A stretch of DNA of 64,000 bases from Acetobacter musti (GTDB lineage: Bacteria; Pseudomonadota; Alphaproteobacteria; Acetobacterales; Acetobacteraceae), in NCBI RefSeq assembly GCF_011516835.1, contig NZ_WOTB01000021.1, forward strand, positions 1 to 64,000, in the 5' to 3' direction. A model generated the notes under the pieces. The model searched no databases and was not told the origin of the DNA. It saw only the letters and a program-made list of their open reading frames with translations. Positions 1 to 8,964 of this stretch are shown one piece after another. Position 1 is the first letter of the stretch. Every line of letters starts with the position of its first letter. Made by a program: the position numbers and the translations under genes.

Positions 1-95
1 AGGAATTCAAACGCATCGCTATGCGTGCCGGCAAAACGGACAAAAGCTTCAGCGCCATGATCTGTCTCGCTGCAGCCATCATCCACTCACGGTGA
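1..95 (+). mobile_element. IS5-family transposase, C-terminal fragment (runs off left edge)
   Basis: An open frame whose codons begin at base 3 runs into the window edge and stops at a TGA at 93-95. Its last 30 residues begin EFKRIAMRAGKTDKSFSAM and end in a short hydrophobic stretch and SR. This matches the typical C-terminus of IS5-family (IS427-like) DDE transposases, where the R-x-x-K-T-D-x-S-F pattern precedes the stop. The sequence just after the stop (GAATCCCCACAGACC) may belong to the terminal inverted repeat, but the other end is outside the window so this is not proven. Bases 96-174 hold no gene and form the gap to ilvE. Completeness cannot be judged here. Confidence 0.65.
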
Positions 96-174
96 ATCCC
101 CACAGACCTTAGGCCGTCCGGTCAAGCATTCCGGGCAAACCGGGGATTCCGCCGTAATCGAAGTGGGAACCTGG

Positions 175-1269
175 TCAGATGACCCGATGCACCCATTCAT
201 GCGTATCCGCTACCTTGCCACGCTGCGTACCCAGCAACGCTGTCCGTAATTTCCCTGTCACCTGACCGGCGCTCGTCCCGCTGCCGATTCTGACCTCGCC
301 TTCGCGTGTTTTCACCGTTCCGATCGGCGAAATCGCGGCTGCCGTCCCGCAGGCAAATGCCTCTGTCAGATGACCTGACTTCGCATCTGCAAGCCACTGA
401 TCGATCGCATAAGGTTCCTCGCGCACCGTCAGGCCCTGCTCGCGTGCAATCGTCAGTACGGAATCCCGTGTGATTCCCGGCAGAATGGTGCCGGTCAGGG
501 GAGGGGTCGCAATCGAACCATCCTCAAACACAAAGAAGATATTCATTCCTCCCATTTCTTCGACGAAACGGTGCTTCACAGCATCGAGAAATACTACCTG
601 ATCGCAACCCTGCGCCTTCGCTTCCGCCTGCGCCAGCAGACTGCCCGCATAATTGCCGCCACATTTTGCTGCGCCTGTACCTCCCGGTGCCGCCCGCGTA
701 TAGTTCTCCGAAACCCAGACCGTCACAGCGCCGTTGCTGAAATATGCTCCTACAGGTGCGCCGATTACCAGAAAGAGATATTCGGAAGCTGGTTTCACAC
801 CCAGAAACGCATCATTGGCGAACATGAACGGCCGGATATAAAGGCTCGCGTTCTCTCCTTCCGGAACCCAGTCACTATCTGCTTTCACAAACTCATCGAC
901 GGCCTCAATAAACAGGTTCTCCGGCAGGATAGGCATCGCCATCCGTTCGGCCGATTTCTGGAAACGTTGCGCATTTGCTTCCGGACGGAAAATCGCGATC
1001 TCGCCATCGCTGGTCCGGAAGGCCTTCAGGCCCTCAAAGATTTCCTGAGCATAATGCAGCACAGCCGCCGAAGGGTCGAGTGAGAGCGGCCCGCGCGGCA
1101 TCACCTGAGCATCATGCCAGCCCTTACCTTCCGTGTAGCGGATCATCACCATATGATCTGTCGCCACCCGCCCAAATGCAGGATCTGCCATCATTGCCGC
1201 ACGCTTTTCTGGCGAGGTCGGGCTGGGATGCGGAAGATGGATGAAGGTCAAATTTTCGGCGCTGCTCAC
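175..1269 (-). CDS. ilvE: Branched-chain amino acid aminotransferase
   Basis: A PLP-dependent fold-type IV transaminase that interconverts leucine, isoleucine and valine with their 2-oxo acids, using glutamate/2-oxoglutarate; cytosolic. The 364-residue length fits the longer (BCAT-II type) class. The motif GGTGAAKCGGNYA places the Schiff-base lysine near residue 202, and the family signature EEMGGMN follows about 40 residues later. The N-terminal part has the usual YAQEIFEGLKAF segment. It is transcribed away from the downstream IS fragment and has about 490 bases of non-coding DNA upstream, so it is probably monocistronic. Unlike most minus-strand genes here, its plus strand reads C-rich rather than G-rich. 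Confidence 0.93.
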   Translation of the reverse strand: MSSAENLTFIHLPHPSPTSPEKRAAMMADPAFGRVATDHMVMIRYTEGKGWHDAQVMPRGPLSLDPSAAVLHYAQEIFEGLKAFRTSDGEIAIFRPEANAQRFQKSAERMAMPILPENLFIEAVDEFVKADSDWVPEGENASLYIRPFMFANDAFLGVKPASEYLFLVIGAPVGAYFSNGAVTVWVSENYTRAAPGGTGAAKCGGNYAGSLLAQAEAKAQGCDQVVFLDAVKHRFVEEMGGMNIFFVFEDGSIATPPLTGTILPGITRDSVLTIAREQGLTVREEPYAIDQWLADAKSGHLTEAFACGTAAAISPIGTVKTREGEVRIGSGTSAGQVTGKLRTALLGTQRGKVADTHEWVHRVI

Positions 1270-1763
1270 GGCCAGTGTCTCCTGAATACCTGTCTGCCCC
1301 CCGCGCAGGGGATTAACTTAGGATCGTATCTGACCGGAAAATGAATCGTTGAGCAATCCGGAGCACACACAATCCTGCTCGTCCGCACCTCCAAATGCTT
1401 CTGTTGCTTTTTTCTGCTCGTTATGAATGAGACGAAACCGCCATATATTCAGCGCCCTTTTGATTATTAGTTTCACACATTTGCAGTGCGGCAACTTGTC
1501 TTAAGCTTTGGTTCGATCGTCAGATCATTTTGTAATACGCTGCCCGATCAGGCTGCGTTGCCGTGGTTGCCCTGTCGGCGACTGGTGCCACAGTGATCGG
1601 GTATCTGCGTCCGCTCGGTGGGGTGGAGATATTATTCTCTGAGATCCATGACCCGTAACGGCTCCCGCAGAAGACCTGCGTCTCATGAGCTATTTAGTGT
1701 CCCCGAGCGAAGAGCAGACCTGACACACGCGATAATTTAAAAAGGGGACGAAAATTACTGTCT
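1270..1763. other. Intergenic region, ilvE promoter side, no recognised gene
   Basis: About 490 bases separate ilvE from the HAD phosphatase gene. The part next to ilvE should carry its promoter. A short open stretch around 1562-1652 on the plus strand reads as a plausible protein tail ending SEIHDP, but it has no clear start or partner and may be a gene remnant. GTCCCC at 1699-1704 and GGGGAC at 1744-1749 are inverted relative to each other and could be a decayed insertion end. Nothing here is firmly identified. Confidence 0.4.
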
Positions 1764-2480
1764 TCAGACTGGTGTTTTTGCATGGATATGGAGCTTTGCT
1801 GCCGTAAGCTGTCCGGCCACATGGGCCGGGAGATCATCAGGTTCGGCGACTATCGCCTCCGGGGCAGCCTCTTCCATCTCTCCGCTGCTGCTATAGCCCC
1901 AGCGAACTCCAAGCGCGCGAACGTTATTGGCGTGAGCACCGGAAATGTCGAACCGTCGATCTCCGATCATCACGGCGTTATGTGGATCGATTTTGTGATC
2001 GCGCAGAACAGAGCCAATAAGTTCAGGTTTCTCTGCGCCGCTGTCGTCCGGACGGGCACCATAGACCTGGGTAAAATGGTTTATCAGTCCAGCACGCGTC
2101 AGAATCGTTTCTGCCAGCGTCTTCGGTTTTGATGTCGCTATAAAAAGTTGTGCCCCTGTCCTGCCAATTGTGTTGATGGCTTCCCGCATTCCGGTGAATA
2201 CTGGCGTATGTCGTGCGCCATTTGTCTCGTAATTGCGACGGTAGCGATCCATGGCCTCGTCACATCGCGTATCATCGTAATGCTGCAGCACTTCACCAAT
2301 CAGATCGCGCAATGGCGGTCCCACAACCCAGGTGAGATCATGATCTGGATCGGGCGTATGCCCAAGATCCCGTAAACTGCGATGGATGCTGTCGATGATG
2401 CCGGAGCGAGAATCGATAATGGTTCCGTCGAGATCAAAAAGAACGGCGGTGCCGCGTAGCATATGGTCGGTGTTGGGCAT
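1764..2480 (-). CDS. HAD-family hydrolase, phosphoglycolate phosphatase-like
   Basis: A haloacid-dehalogenase superfamily phosphatase of the Gph/PGPase type, which dephosphorylates small phosphometabolites; the substrate cannot be read from sequence. Motif I, FDLDGTIIDS, lies about 15 residues from the chosen start and supplies the nucleophile Asp and the acid/base Asp. Motif II is IATSKPK, and motifs III/IV lie in MIGDRRFDISGAH. The frame stays open to 2558, which would add 26 basic residues with no conserved motif, so the ATG at 2480 (about 238 residues, the usual length) is preferred. It follows recJ on the same strand after about 190 bases and may be the last gene of that operon. Confidence 0.8.
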   Translation of the reverse strand: MPNTDHMLRGTAVLFDLDGTIIDSRSGIIDSIHRSLRDLGHTPDPDHDLTWVVGPPLRDLIGEVLQHYDDTRCDEAMDRYRRNYETNGARHTPVFTGMREAINTIGRTGAQLFIATSKPKTLAETILTRAGLINHFTQVYGARPDDSGAEKPELIGSVLRDHKIDPHNAVMIGDRRFDISGAHANNVRALGVRWGYSSSGEMEEAAPEAIVAEPDDLPAHVAGQLTAAKLHIHAKTPV

Positions 2481-2669
2481 AAATACACTCAGTCTTCTCG
2501 GTAGTGAGGATAAGACTAATCTGTTTTGTTCATTATGGCGATTCCCGGCTCTGGTCATCCCCGTTCATTTTCCATGCGCCGAAGACTGATATGGATTGAG
2601 GCTGAGTGCAGCAAAGATTTCATCTCATAGCATTCGGATGCTTCATGCTCAGAGATATCGCCGCAGAAG

Positions 2670-4541
2670 TCAGTTTACTGAAGTTGCCAGGGACACATCA
2701 CGAACGAAGAAAGTTACTCCTTCACGTCCCTGCCAGGTTTCATGACGCAAATATCCGACAAAATTCAGATACGGTCGGGTTTTGTCTTCAAGTGCCGTCA
2801 GAGTCGGTCCGTCAGTGACGCGGAACATCAAAGCTTTAATATTCCGGTTTCCTTCTCCTGCCAGAATTAAACGGAGAGTATTCCCATTGGCACCGATGCG
2901 GTCGCTTCTCACAACCTGTAAATTAGTAAGTGCAATCAATGGCTCATCATTGCCCTGGCCGAATGGGGCGAGAATGTCGATGGCTTTGGCTGTTTCAATG
3001 GAAACTCCGCGAGGAGACAAAGCTGAATCGATTTCAAGTATGGCACGATCCGGACGGGAACAGGCTGCCGAGAGTCTGACATTTAAAAAATCATGCAGAT
3101 CAGAAACAAAATTTTTCGAAAGGCTAAAGCCTGCAGCCATTGCATGGCCACCGCCGTTTGTAAGTAATTTGTTCTCCCGGGCGGCTATTATGGCGGCGCC
3201 CAGATCAATGCCAGGAACAGATCTTCCTGAACCTTTGACCTGGCCGTCTTCCTGTTCTGCGCAAACAAGAGCGGGCCGGTTGAAACGCTCTTTAATCCGG
3301 CTTGCTACGATTCCGACAACGCCGGCATGCCACTCGGACCCGACGAGCATCAGGACCGCATTGCCCTGATCAACCTGAATCTGCGCCTGCTCCATTGCGC
3401 GTTCAAGGATGTCAGTCTCTACTTCCTGTCGTCGGCGATTAACGGCGTCAAGACGTTCCGCCAGTTCTCTTGCTTCCCCGGCATCCTGTGTTGTGAGCAG
3501 GCGGGTGCCCAGATACGCTTCTGCAATTCGGCCGCCTGCGTTGATTCTTGGACCAAGAGTATAACCCAGAGCAAATGCTGACGGAGCTGTTTTTAGTCCC
3601 GCAATTTCGGCGAGCAGACGCAGACCGGGTCGCAACTGACCTGCCATGGTGCGGAGACCCTGACGAACAAAAGCTCTGTTGAGACCGGTCAGCGGCATTA
3701 CATCACAGACGGTAGCAAGCGCCACGAGATCAAGTTCGCCGAGCAGGGCCGGTTCAGGACGCTGATCGGAAAACCATCCTGATTTTCTAAGCTCGCGCAC
3801 GGTTGCCACGGTGGTGAAAAATGTGAGAGCTGCAGCACAGAGATTGCCAAGCTGCGAAGTACAATCCGCTCTGTTGGGATTGACGGTCGCGAGGACGTCC
3901 GGGAGTTTTCCTTCTGATTTATGGTGATCGATAATGAGAACGTCAGATCGGTTTTCAAGACATGTCAGAATGTCTCCGGCAGCGGTCCCGCAATCCAGAC
4001 AGACAGTGAGTGTGGCCCCTTTATCGGCGAGTGACAGCAGCGCCGGAACGTTGGGGCCGTAACCTTCGGTCATCCTGTCTGGAATATGGGTGAGAACCGT
4101 ACAGCCAAGTTTTTGCAGCGTCGTCGCCAGCAGGGCCGTGGAGCAGGCACCGTCGACATCATAATCGCCAAAAATGGCTACCGTTTCCTGAATTTTAACT
4201 GCGTGCGCCAGACGGGCTGCTGCGACATCCATGTCTTTCAGGCAGGACGGGTCCGGCATAAGCGCGCGCAGTGTCGGATTCAGAAAGCTGGCGGCATTGT
4301 CAGGAGTTATGCCACGCAACGCCATGACGCGACCTGCGATTTCTGGCAGAGCGTAACGCTGGGCGATTGCGGAGCCGAGGCGCGCGATAGCCGGATCATC
4401 AGCGCCTGGCCGCCATTGCCACCGGCAACCGGATAGGCTGGATTCTATGCCGAATGCGGATGGAGGAATGGAAGGGCCTCCGATGAAAGTGTCACCGGGG
4501 GCCTCTGCTGTAAAATCACCAGAAAGAGCTTCGTCACGCAT
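2670..4541 (-). CDS. recJ: Single-stranded-DNA-specific 5'-3' exonuclease RecJ
   Basis: A DHH/DHHA1 phosphoesterase that degrades single-stranded DNA 5' to 3' in recombinational repair (RecF pathway) and mismatch repair; needs Mn2+ or Mg2+. The 623-residue length is slightly above E. coli RecJ. The DYDVDG motif lies near residues 126-131 and the DHH triad near 205-207 (LIIDHHKSEG). The DHHA1 signature GGGHAMAAGFS follows near residue 465, then the C-terminal OB-type domain. It starts 55 bases after glpX on the same strand, consistent with co-transcription from the alaC-hom-glpX direction. No odd residues were seen in the catalytic motifs. Confidence 0.95.
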   Translation of the reverse strand: MRDEALSGDFTAEAPGDTFIGGPSIPPSAFGIESSLSGCRWQWRPGADDPAIARLGSAIAQRYALPEIAGRVMALRGITPDNAASFLNPTLRALMPDPSCLKDMDVAAARLAHAVKIQETVAIFGDYDVDGACSTALLATTLQKLGCTVLTHIPDRMTEGYGPNVPALLSLADKGATLTVCLDCGTAAGDILTCLENRSDVLIIDHHKSEGKLPDVLATVNPNRADCTSQLGNLCAAALTFFTTVATVRELRKSGWFSDQRPEPALLGELDLVALATVCDVMPLTGLNRAFVRQGLRTMAGQLRPGLRLLAEIAGLKTAPSAFALGYTLGPRINAGGRIAEAYLGTRLLTTQDAGEARELAERLDAVNRRRQEVETDILERAMEQAQIQVDQGNAVLMLVGSEWHAGVVGIVASRIKERFNRPALVCAEQEDGQVKGSGRSVPGIDLGAAIIAARENKLLTNGGGHAMAAGFSLSKNFVSDLHDFLNVRLSAACSRPDRAILEIDSALSPRGVSIETAKAIDILAPFGQGNDEPLIALTNLQVVRSDRIGANGNTLRLILAGEGNRNIKALMFRVTDGPTLTALEDKTRPYLNFVGYLRHETWQGREGVTFFVRDVSLATSVN

Positions 4542-4596
4542 GTGGTACTACGGCCGACGAACAGACGGGACGAGAAGCAGATATGACATGATTGTT

Positions 4597-5595
4597 TTAA
4601 CGGGCGCTCCATGTCTTCGTATTGAAGTTGTGATGGCCTTCGACAAATCTCAGGGTTCCTGATTTCGAGCGCATCACCAGGGAATGGGTGATGGCGTGGT
4701 GAGTTCGCCTTTTAATGCCCTGGAGCAGGAAGCCGGTGGTCACGCCGGTTGCGGAGAACAGGACATCCCCTGCGGCAAGGTCATGCAGACCGAGCTTTCT
4801 GTCGGGCTCTTTTCCCGGGTTCATCTTTATTGCGCGGGCACGCTGCGCCTTGTCCTCAAACAGGAGGCGGGCCTGCATCTGGCCGTGCATACAGCGAACA
4901 GCGGCAGCGGCCAGTACACCTTCAGGCGCTCCGCCGGAACCGGCGTAAATGTCTACCGTCGCGGTCTCGAGACATGCGGCGATACCTGCGGCAACGTCTC
5001 CGTCGGAAATCAGGCGCACACGGGCTCCGGCTTCACGGGTTTTGGCGATCAGTTCAGCGTGGCGTTCCCGGTCGAGGGCGCAGAGGACGATTTCTCCAAC
5101 GTCCTTGCCTCGGGCTTTTGCGAGATTGCGCAGATTTTCGCCGACCGGAGCGTCAAGGTCGATCAGATCGTCAGGCAGGCCGGCACCCACAATGATCTTA
5201 TCCATGTAAACGTCTGGCGCATGGAGAAAATTTCCGTGTTCGGCGAGTGCGACCACGGTGATTGCGTTTGGCATGTCCTTTGCACAGAGATTGGTGCCTT
5301 CAAGCGGATCAACGGCGATATCCATGGGCGGGCCGCCTGCGCCGACTTTCTCGCCAATGTAGAGCATCGGCGCTTCATCCATTTCGCCTTCGCCGATCAC
5401 AACGGTTCCGTCGATAGCCACCGTGTCGAATGCCACGCGCATGGCTTCAACGGCGGCGCCATCCGCGTCGTTCTTCTGCCCGCGGCCTGTCCAGTGAGAG
5501 GACGCCAGGGCTGCGGCTTCCGTGACGCGCACCAGTTCGAGGGCGAGGTTACGATCCGATACGACGAAAGGTCTGGAAGTTGCTTCGGCCGACAT
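4597..5595 (-). CDS. glpX: Class II fructose-1,6-bisphosphatase
   Basis: Hydrolyses fructose 1,6-bisphosphate to fructose 6-phosphate, the committed step of gluconeogenesis; some members also act on sedoheptulose bisphosphate. Metal and phosphate ligands sit in GEGEMDEAPMLYIGEKVG and VDPLEGTNLCA, and the GDVAAGI and YAGSGGAPEGVLAAAA motifs are intact. The frame is open from 5670, but the ATG at 5595 has a GGAG ribosome site about eight bases upstream and gives 332 residues, the normal family size. It lies between hom (about 160 bases upstream of this start) and recJ (55 bases downstream) on the same strand. Confidence 0.93.
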   Translation of the reverse strand: MSAEATSRPFVVSDRNLALELVRVTEAAALASSHWTGRGQKNDADGAAVEAMRVAFDTVAIDGTVVIGEGEMDEAPMLYIGEKVGAGGPPMDIAVDPLEGTNLCAKDMPNAITVVALAEHGNFLHAPDVYMDKIIVGAGLPDDLIDLDAPVGENLRNLAKARGKDVGEIVLCALDRERHAELIAKTREAGARVRLISDGDVAAGIAACLETATVDIYAGSGGAPEGVLAAAAVRCMHGQMQARLLFEDKAQRARAIKMNPGKEPDRKLGLHDLAAGDVLFSATGVTTGFLLQGIKRRTHHAITHSLVMRSKSGTLRFVEGHHNFNTKTWSAR

Positions 5596-5756
5596 GACTG
5601 TTCTCCGTTGTGAATCCGCATCTGGCGCGTGGAGCAGAACTGCTGCGGGTGATGATTCAGTTATAGACACACTGAGTGAGGCATAAACATGGGGTTCATG
5701 CGGCAGACTCTGTTTCGGGCATTCAGACCGTATCCGGATGGTATTTCCAGGGCACC

Positions 5757-7079
5757 TCAGAGATTTTCGATTCTGACGAGGACCGGAGGGGAAAGAACGA
5801 CGGGAAGGGCTGTGATTTTGCTGACGGCATCCTGCATTCCCGCTTCACAGGTGGGATGGGTGACCAGAACGAGCGCCACGCTTTCGCCCACTCCCGCTGA
5901 AGGCTGCTGGATCATGCTGTTCAGGGAGACGCCACAGTCACGGAGGACGGCGGCGATATCCGCAATGACGCCGGGACGGTCGGCAACGGTCAGGCGAATG
6001 TAGAACGCGCCCTGTCGTTCAGAGGCCGGCCGGCTGCGGACAGGCTGAAGACCTGTTGTCTCCGTTCCCCAGACCGGTGCCGTGGTGTTACGCGCCAGAT
6101 CAATGAGGTCGGCGGCGACGGCGCTTGCCGTGGGACCGGCGCCGGCGCCCCGGCCTTCGACCATAAGGCGTCCGACGAATGTTCCTTCCGCGATGACCGC
6201 GTTGAAGACGCCGTCGACCTGCGCGACCGGTGAGGTTTCGGGAATAAGGCAGGGGGCCACGCGGGCTTCGACGCCTTTTTCAGTTTGTCTTGCGAGGCCG
6301 ATCAGTTTGATCCGGTAGCCAAGTGTCCGGGCGAAACTGAAGTCGAGAGCACCGATATGGCGAATGCCTTCGACATGGACGCTGTCGAAAATGACCGGAC
6401 TGCCGAAAGCCAGCGATGCGAGAATGGTCAGTTTGTGCGCGGCGTCGATCCCGTCGACGTCGGTCGACGGATCTGCTTCCGCGTATCCGAGTTCCTGCGC
6501 CTCTGCGAGAACGTCGGCGAAGTCACGGCCGGTTTCGCGCATTGCGGTAAGAATGTAATTGCAGGTGCCGTTCAGGATACCACCGATCCAGAGAAGACGA
6601 TCGGCGGCCAGACCTTCACGCACGGTTTTGATTGCGGGAATCCCGCCGGCGACGGCGGCCTCGAACAGCAGAGGGGCGTTGTTCTGTTCGCTGAGCCTGG
6701 CGAGTTCATCGCCGTGCAGGGCTATGAGCGCCTTATTGGCTGTTACGACCGGTTTCCCGGCGTTCAGAGCGGCTTCCACAAGCGCGCGGGCCGGTCCTTC
6801 GGCGCCGCCGATGAGTTCCACGATCACATCGACGTCAGGGTCGCTGACCAGGTCGGCTGCGTTATCATGCCAGGTGAAGGAAGCGAGATCGATTCCGCGG
6901 TCACGCTTCCGGTCACGGGCGGCAACGGCGGTGACTTCGACCGGACGGCCGGCGCGGGCTGTGATCAGGCTGGCATTGTCGCGCAGCAGGGTGATGAGAC
7001 CGGCACCGACTGTGCCGAGCCCGGCAACGCCAAGCCGCAGGGGTGTTGCTGATGCGGCGTTCTCCGGCGCTGATGTCAC
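5757..7079 (-). CDS. hom: Homoserine dehydrogenase
   Basis: Reduces aspartate 4-semialdehyde to homoserine with NAD(P)H, the branch point toward methionine and threonine. The N-terminal Rossmann motif GLGTVGAGLITLL is near residue 20. The catalytic domain (GILNGTCNYILTAM, then AEADPSTDVDGIDAAHK) is in the middle. A C-terminal ACT domain (VADRPGVIADIAAVLRDCGVSLN) is expected to confer feedback control, probably by threonine. The 440-residue length is typical of the monofunctional enzyme. Its start overlaps the end of alaC by four bases (ATGA), showing translational coupling. No riboswitch-like structure was recognised upstream of the pair. Confidence 0.95.
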   Translation of the reverse strand: MTSAPENAASATPLRLGVAGLGTVGAGLITLLRDNASLITARAGRPVEVTAVAARDRKRDRGIDLASFTWHDNAADLVSDPDVDVIVELIGGAEGPARALVEAALNAGKPVVTANKALIALHGDELARLSEQNNAPLLFEAAVAGGIPAIKTVREGLAADRLLWIGGILNGTCNYILTAMRETGRDFADVLAEAQELGYAEADPSTDVDGIDAAHKLTILASLAFGSPVIFDSVHVEGIRHIGALDFSFARTLGYRIKLIGLARQTEKGVEARVAPCLIPETSPVAQVDGVFNAVIAEGTFVGRLMVEGRGAGAGPTASAVAADLIDLARNTTAPVWGTETTGLQPVRSRPASERQGAFYIRLTVADRPGVIADIAAVLRDCGVSLNSMIQQPSAGVGESVALVLVTHPTCEAGMQDAVSKITALPVVLSPPVLVRIENL

Positions 7080-8320
7080 GATGCGCTGTCCTCCAGAGCT
7101 GGTTGTTTATCGGTTTTGGGAACGGACCGGGCAGGGCCGGCGCCGTGGCTGCTGAGAAAACCACGGATGGCGCGCGTTGCCTGGCGGAGACGCTGGGTAT
7201 TCTCGACGAGGCCGATGCGGACGAAGCCTTCGCCGTGTTCGCCGAAGCCGAGACCCGGGGCGACGGCGACGCCGGCTTCCTGCAGCAGGAGTTTGGAAAA
7301 GGCGACGCTGCCCATATCGCGGAAAGGCTCGGGGATTGGCGCCCAGGCGAACATGGAGCCTTCCGGGGAGGGAATCTCCCAGCCGGAACCCTGAAGGCCA
7401 CGAAGGAGGACGTCGCGGCGCTCTTTGTAAAGCGCGCGGATTTCGGCGACGCAGTCCTGCGGGCCGCTGAGAGCGGCGACTGCGGCGACCTGAATCGGGG
7501 TGAAGGCGCCGTAATCGAGATAGGATTTGATGCGGGTCAGGGCGGCGATCAGGTGGGGATTGCCTGCCGCGAAGCCCATGCGCCAGCCGGCCATGGAGTA
7601 GGTTTTGGAGAGTGAGGTGAACTCGACGGCGATGTCTTTCGCGCCGGGAACGGCGAGGATCGACGGAGGGACGAGATCACCGAAATAGATCTCGGCATAG
7701 GCGAGGTCGGAGAGGATGAAGATCTCTTCCCTGCGGCAGAACGCGACGATTTCCTTGTAGAAGTCGAGATCGGCCAGGTAAGCGGTCGGGTTCGACGGGA
7801 AGTTGACGATCAGCGCGGTCGGCTTCGGGACGGAGTGGCGCACGGCGCGCTCAAGGGCGCGGAGCATGTTCTCGTCCGGGTAGGCCGGAATGGAGCGGAC
7901 GGAAGCGCCGGCGATGATGAAGCCGAACTGGTGGATCGGGTAGGACGGGTTCGGCACCAGAATGGTGTCGCCGGGGCTGGTGATCGCGGAGGCGAGGTTG
8001 GCGAGGCCTTCCTTCGAGCCGAGGGTAGCGATGACTTCCGTTTCCGGGTCCAGCTTTACGTTGAAGCGGCGCTCGTAATAGCCGGCCAGGGCCTTGCGGA
8101 GTCCGGGGATGCCGCGGCTGACCGAATAGCGGTGGCTGCGGGGATCGGCGACGGTTTCCACCAGCTTTTTGACGATATGCGGCGGGGTCGGGCTGTCCGG
8201 GTTGCCCATGCCGAGATCGATGATGTCCTCACCACGGGCCCGGGCGGCGGCCTTGGCCTTGTTGACCTCCGCGAAAACGTAGGGCGGGAGGCGACGGATG
8301 CGGTGGAACTCTTCGGTCAT
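7076..8320 (-). CDS. alaC: PLP-dependent aminotransferase, AlaC type
   Basis: A class I/II fold-type I aminotransferase most like the glutamate-pyruvate transaminase AlaC, with LL-diaminopimelate aminotransferase as the related alternative. The PLP lysine is near residue 239 in SLSKTYSMAGWRMGF. The family start YVFAEVNKAKAAARARGEDIIDLGMGNPD is recognisable, as is NFPSNPTA. The 414-residue length is normal. It is coupled to hom by a four-base overlap, an arrangement I recall as common in Acetobacteraceae. The substrate is inferred from family resemblance only. Confidence 0.87.
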   Translation of the reverse strand: MTEEFHRIRRLPPYVFAEVNKAKAAARARGEDIIDLGMGNPDSPTPPHIVKKLVETVADPRSHRYSVSRGIPGLRKALAGYYERRFNVKLDPETEVIATLGSKEGLANLASAITSPGDTILVPNPSYPIHQFGFIIAGASVRSIPAYPDENMLRALERAVRHSVPKPTALIVNFPSNPTAYLADLDFYKEIVAFCRREEIFILSDLAYAEIYFGDLVPPSILAVPGAKDIAVEFTSLSKTYSMAGWRMGFAAGNPHLIAALTRIKSYLDYGAFTPIQVAAVAALSGPQDCVAEIRALYKERRDVLLRGLQGSGWEIPSPEGSMFAWAPIPEPFRDMGSVAFSKLLLQEAGVAVAPGLGFGEHGEGFVRIGLVENTQRLRQATRAIRGFLSSHGAGPARSVPKTDKQPALEDSAS

Positions 8321-8964
8321 GGCCGGGCTGTCCTACAGGCTCTTCAGGCTCTTTGCTGCCGGGATGGCAGGGGAGAATGTATAGGAAGCGGCGGGTGGTC
8401 AGGCAAGGCGAAGAGTCCAGAAGGGGTGGGGGGCTGGTCTGCCGGTTTCGGAGGGTTGTGAGATGGCGATTATTTTTCTGGGCGTGAGGGGCTGAGCAGT
8501 CGTCAGGCGGGTGAGGCAGGGTGGCATGACGGGGAGAATTGTCCGGTCTGGCTGTGAGGAGCGATCATGGCGATGACCGCAGATTCCGCATGTCTCTGCC
8601 GTGGAATTCAAGAGCGGGGTGCAACGGGTTTCATCAGCGGGCGCTTGCTGCGTTTCGGGGACGTAAAAGTCGGGCAAACGGATTCCAGAATGTCATGGAC
8701 ATTTTTGTTTCCGTTTGCGAATGAAAAAAGGAGCGGTATCGTAGGCTCAGAACCTGTCAGTCTGCTGATCTGAGCAGCGATCGGTGATTCACAGGTTTGT
8801 ATGAGGAGTAAGCCTGTGGGCGGGATGTTTTTGCTCTCTGAGAGCCGGATGGCGTGGACTGAGCGGGATTTTCCACCCCTGCGTGGACTGCTGCATGTGG
8901 ATGACGGGCGGAGGCTGCGCGGCATCGGATATGTGATCCGGAACGGGTTTCGGTGGAAACCGGC
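8321..8964. other. Intergenic region between divergent alaC and transporter genes
   Basis: About 640 bases with no protein I can recognise; the short open frames on both strands have no family signal. Promoters for alaC (leftward) and the symporter (rightward) must lie here. Bases 8784-8807 (GTGATTCACAGGTTTGTATG and onward) resemble, in inverted orientation, bases 11750-11777, which suggests debris of a repeated element. No tRNA or structured RNA was recognised. Confidence 0.45.

Noticed and set aside
1699-1749. GTCCCC / GGGGAC inverted pair as insertion-sequence ends
   Set aside because: Only six bases match and nothing transposase-like lies between or beside them.
8321-8420. Search for a SAM-type riboswitch upstream of the alaC-hom pair
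   Set aside because: No recognisable conserved core or terminator/antiterminator pair was seen by eye.
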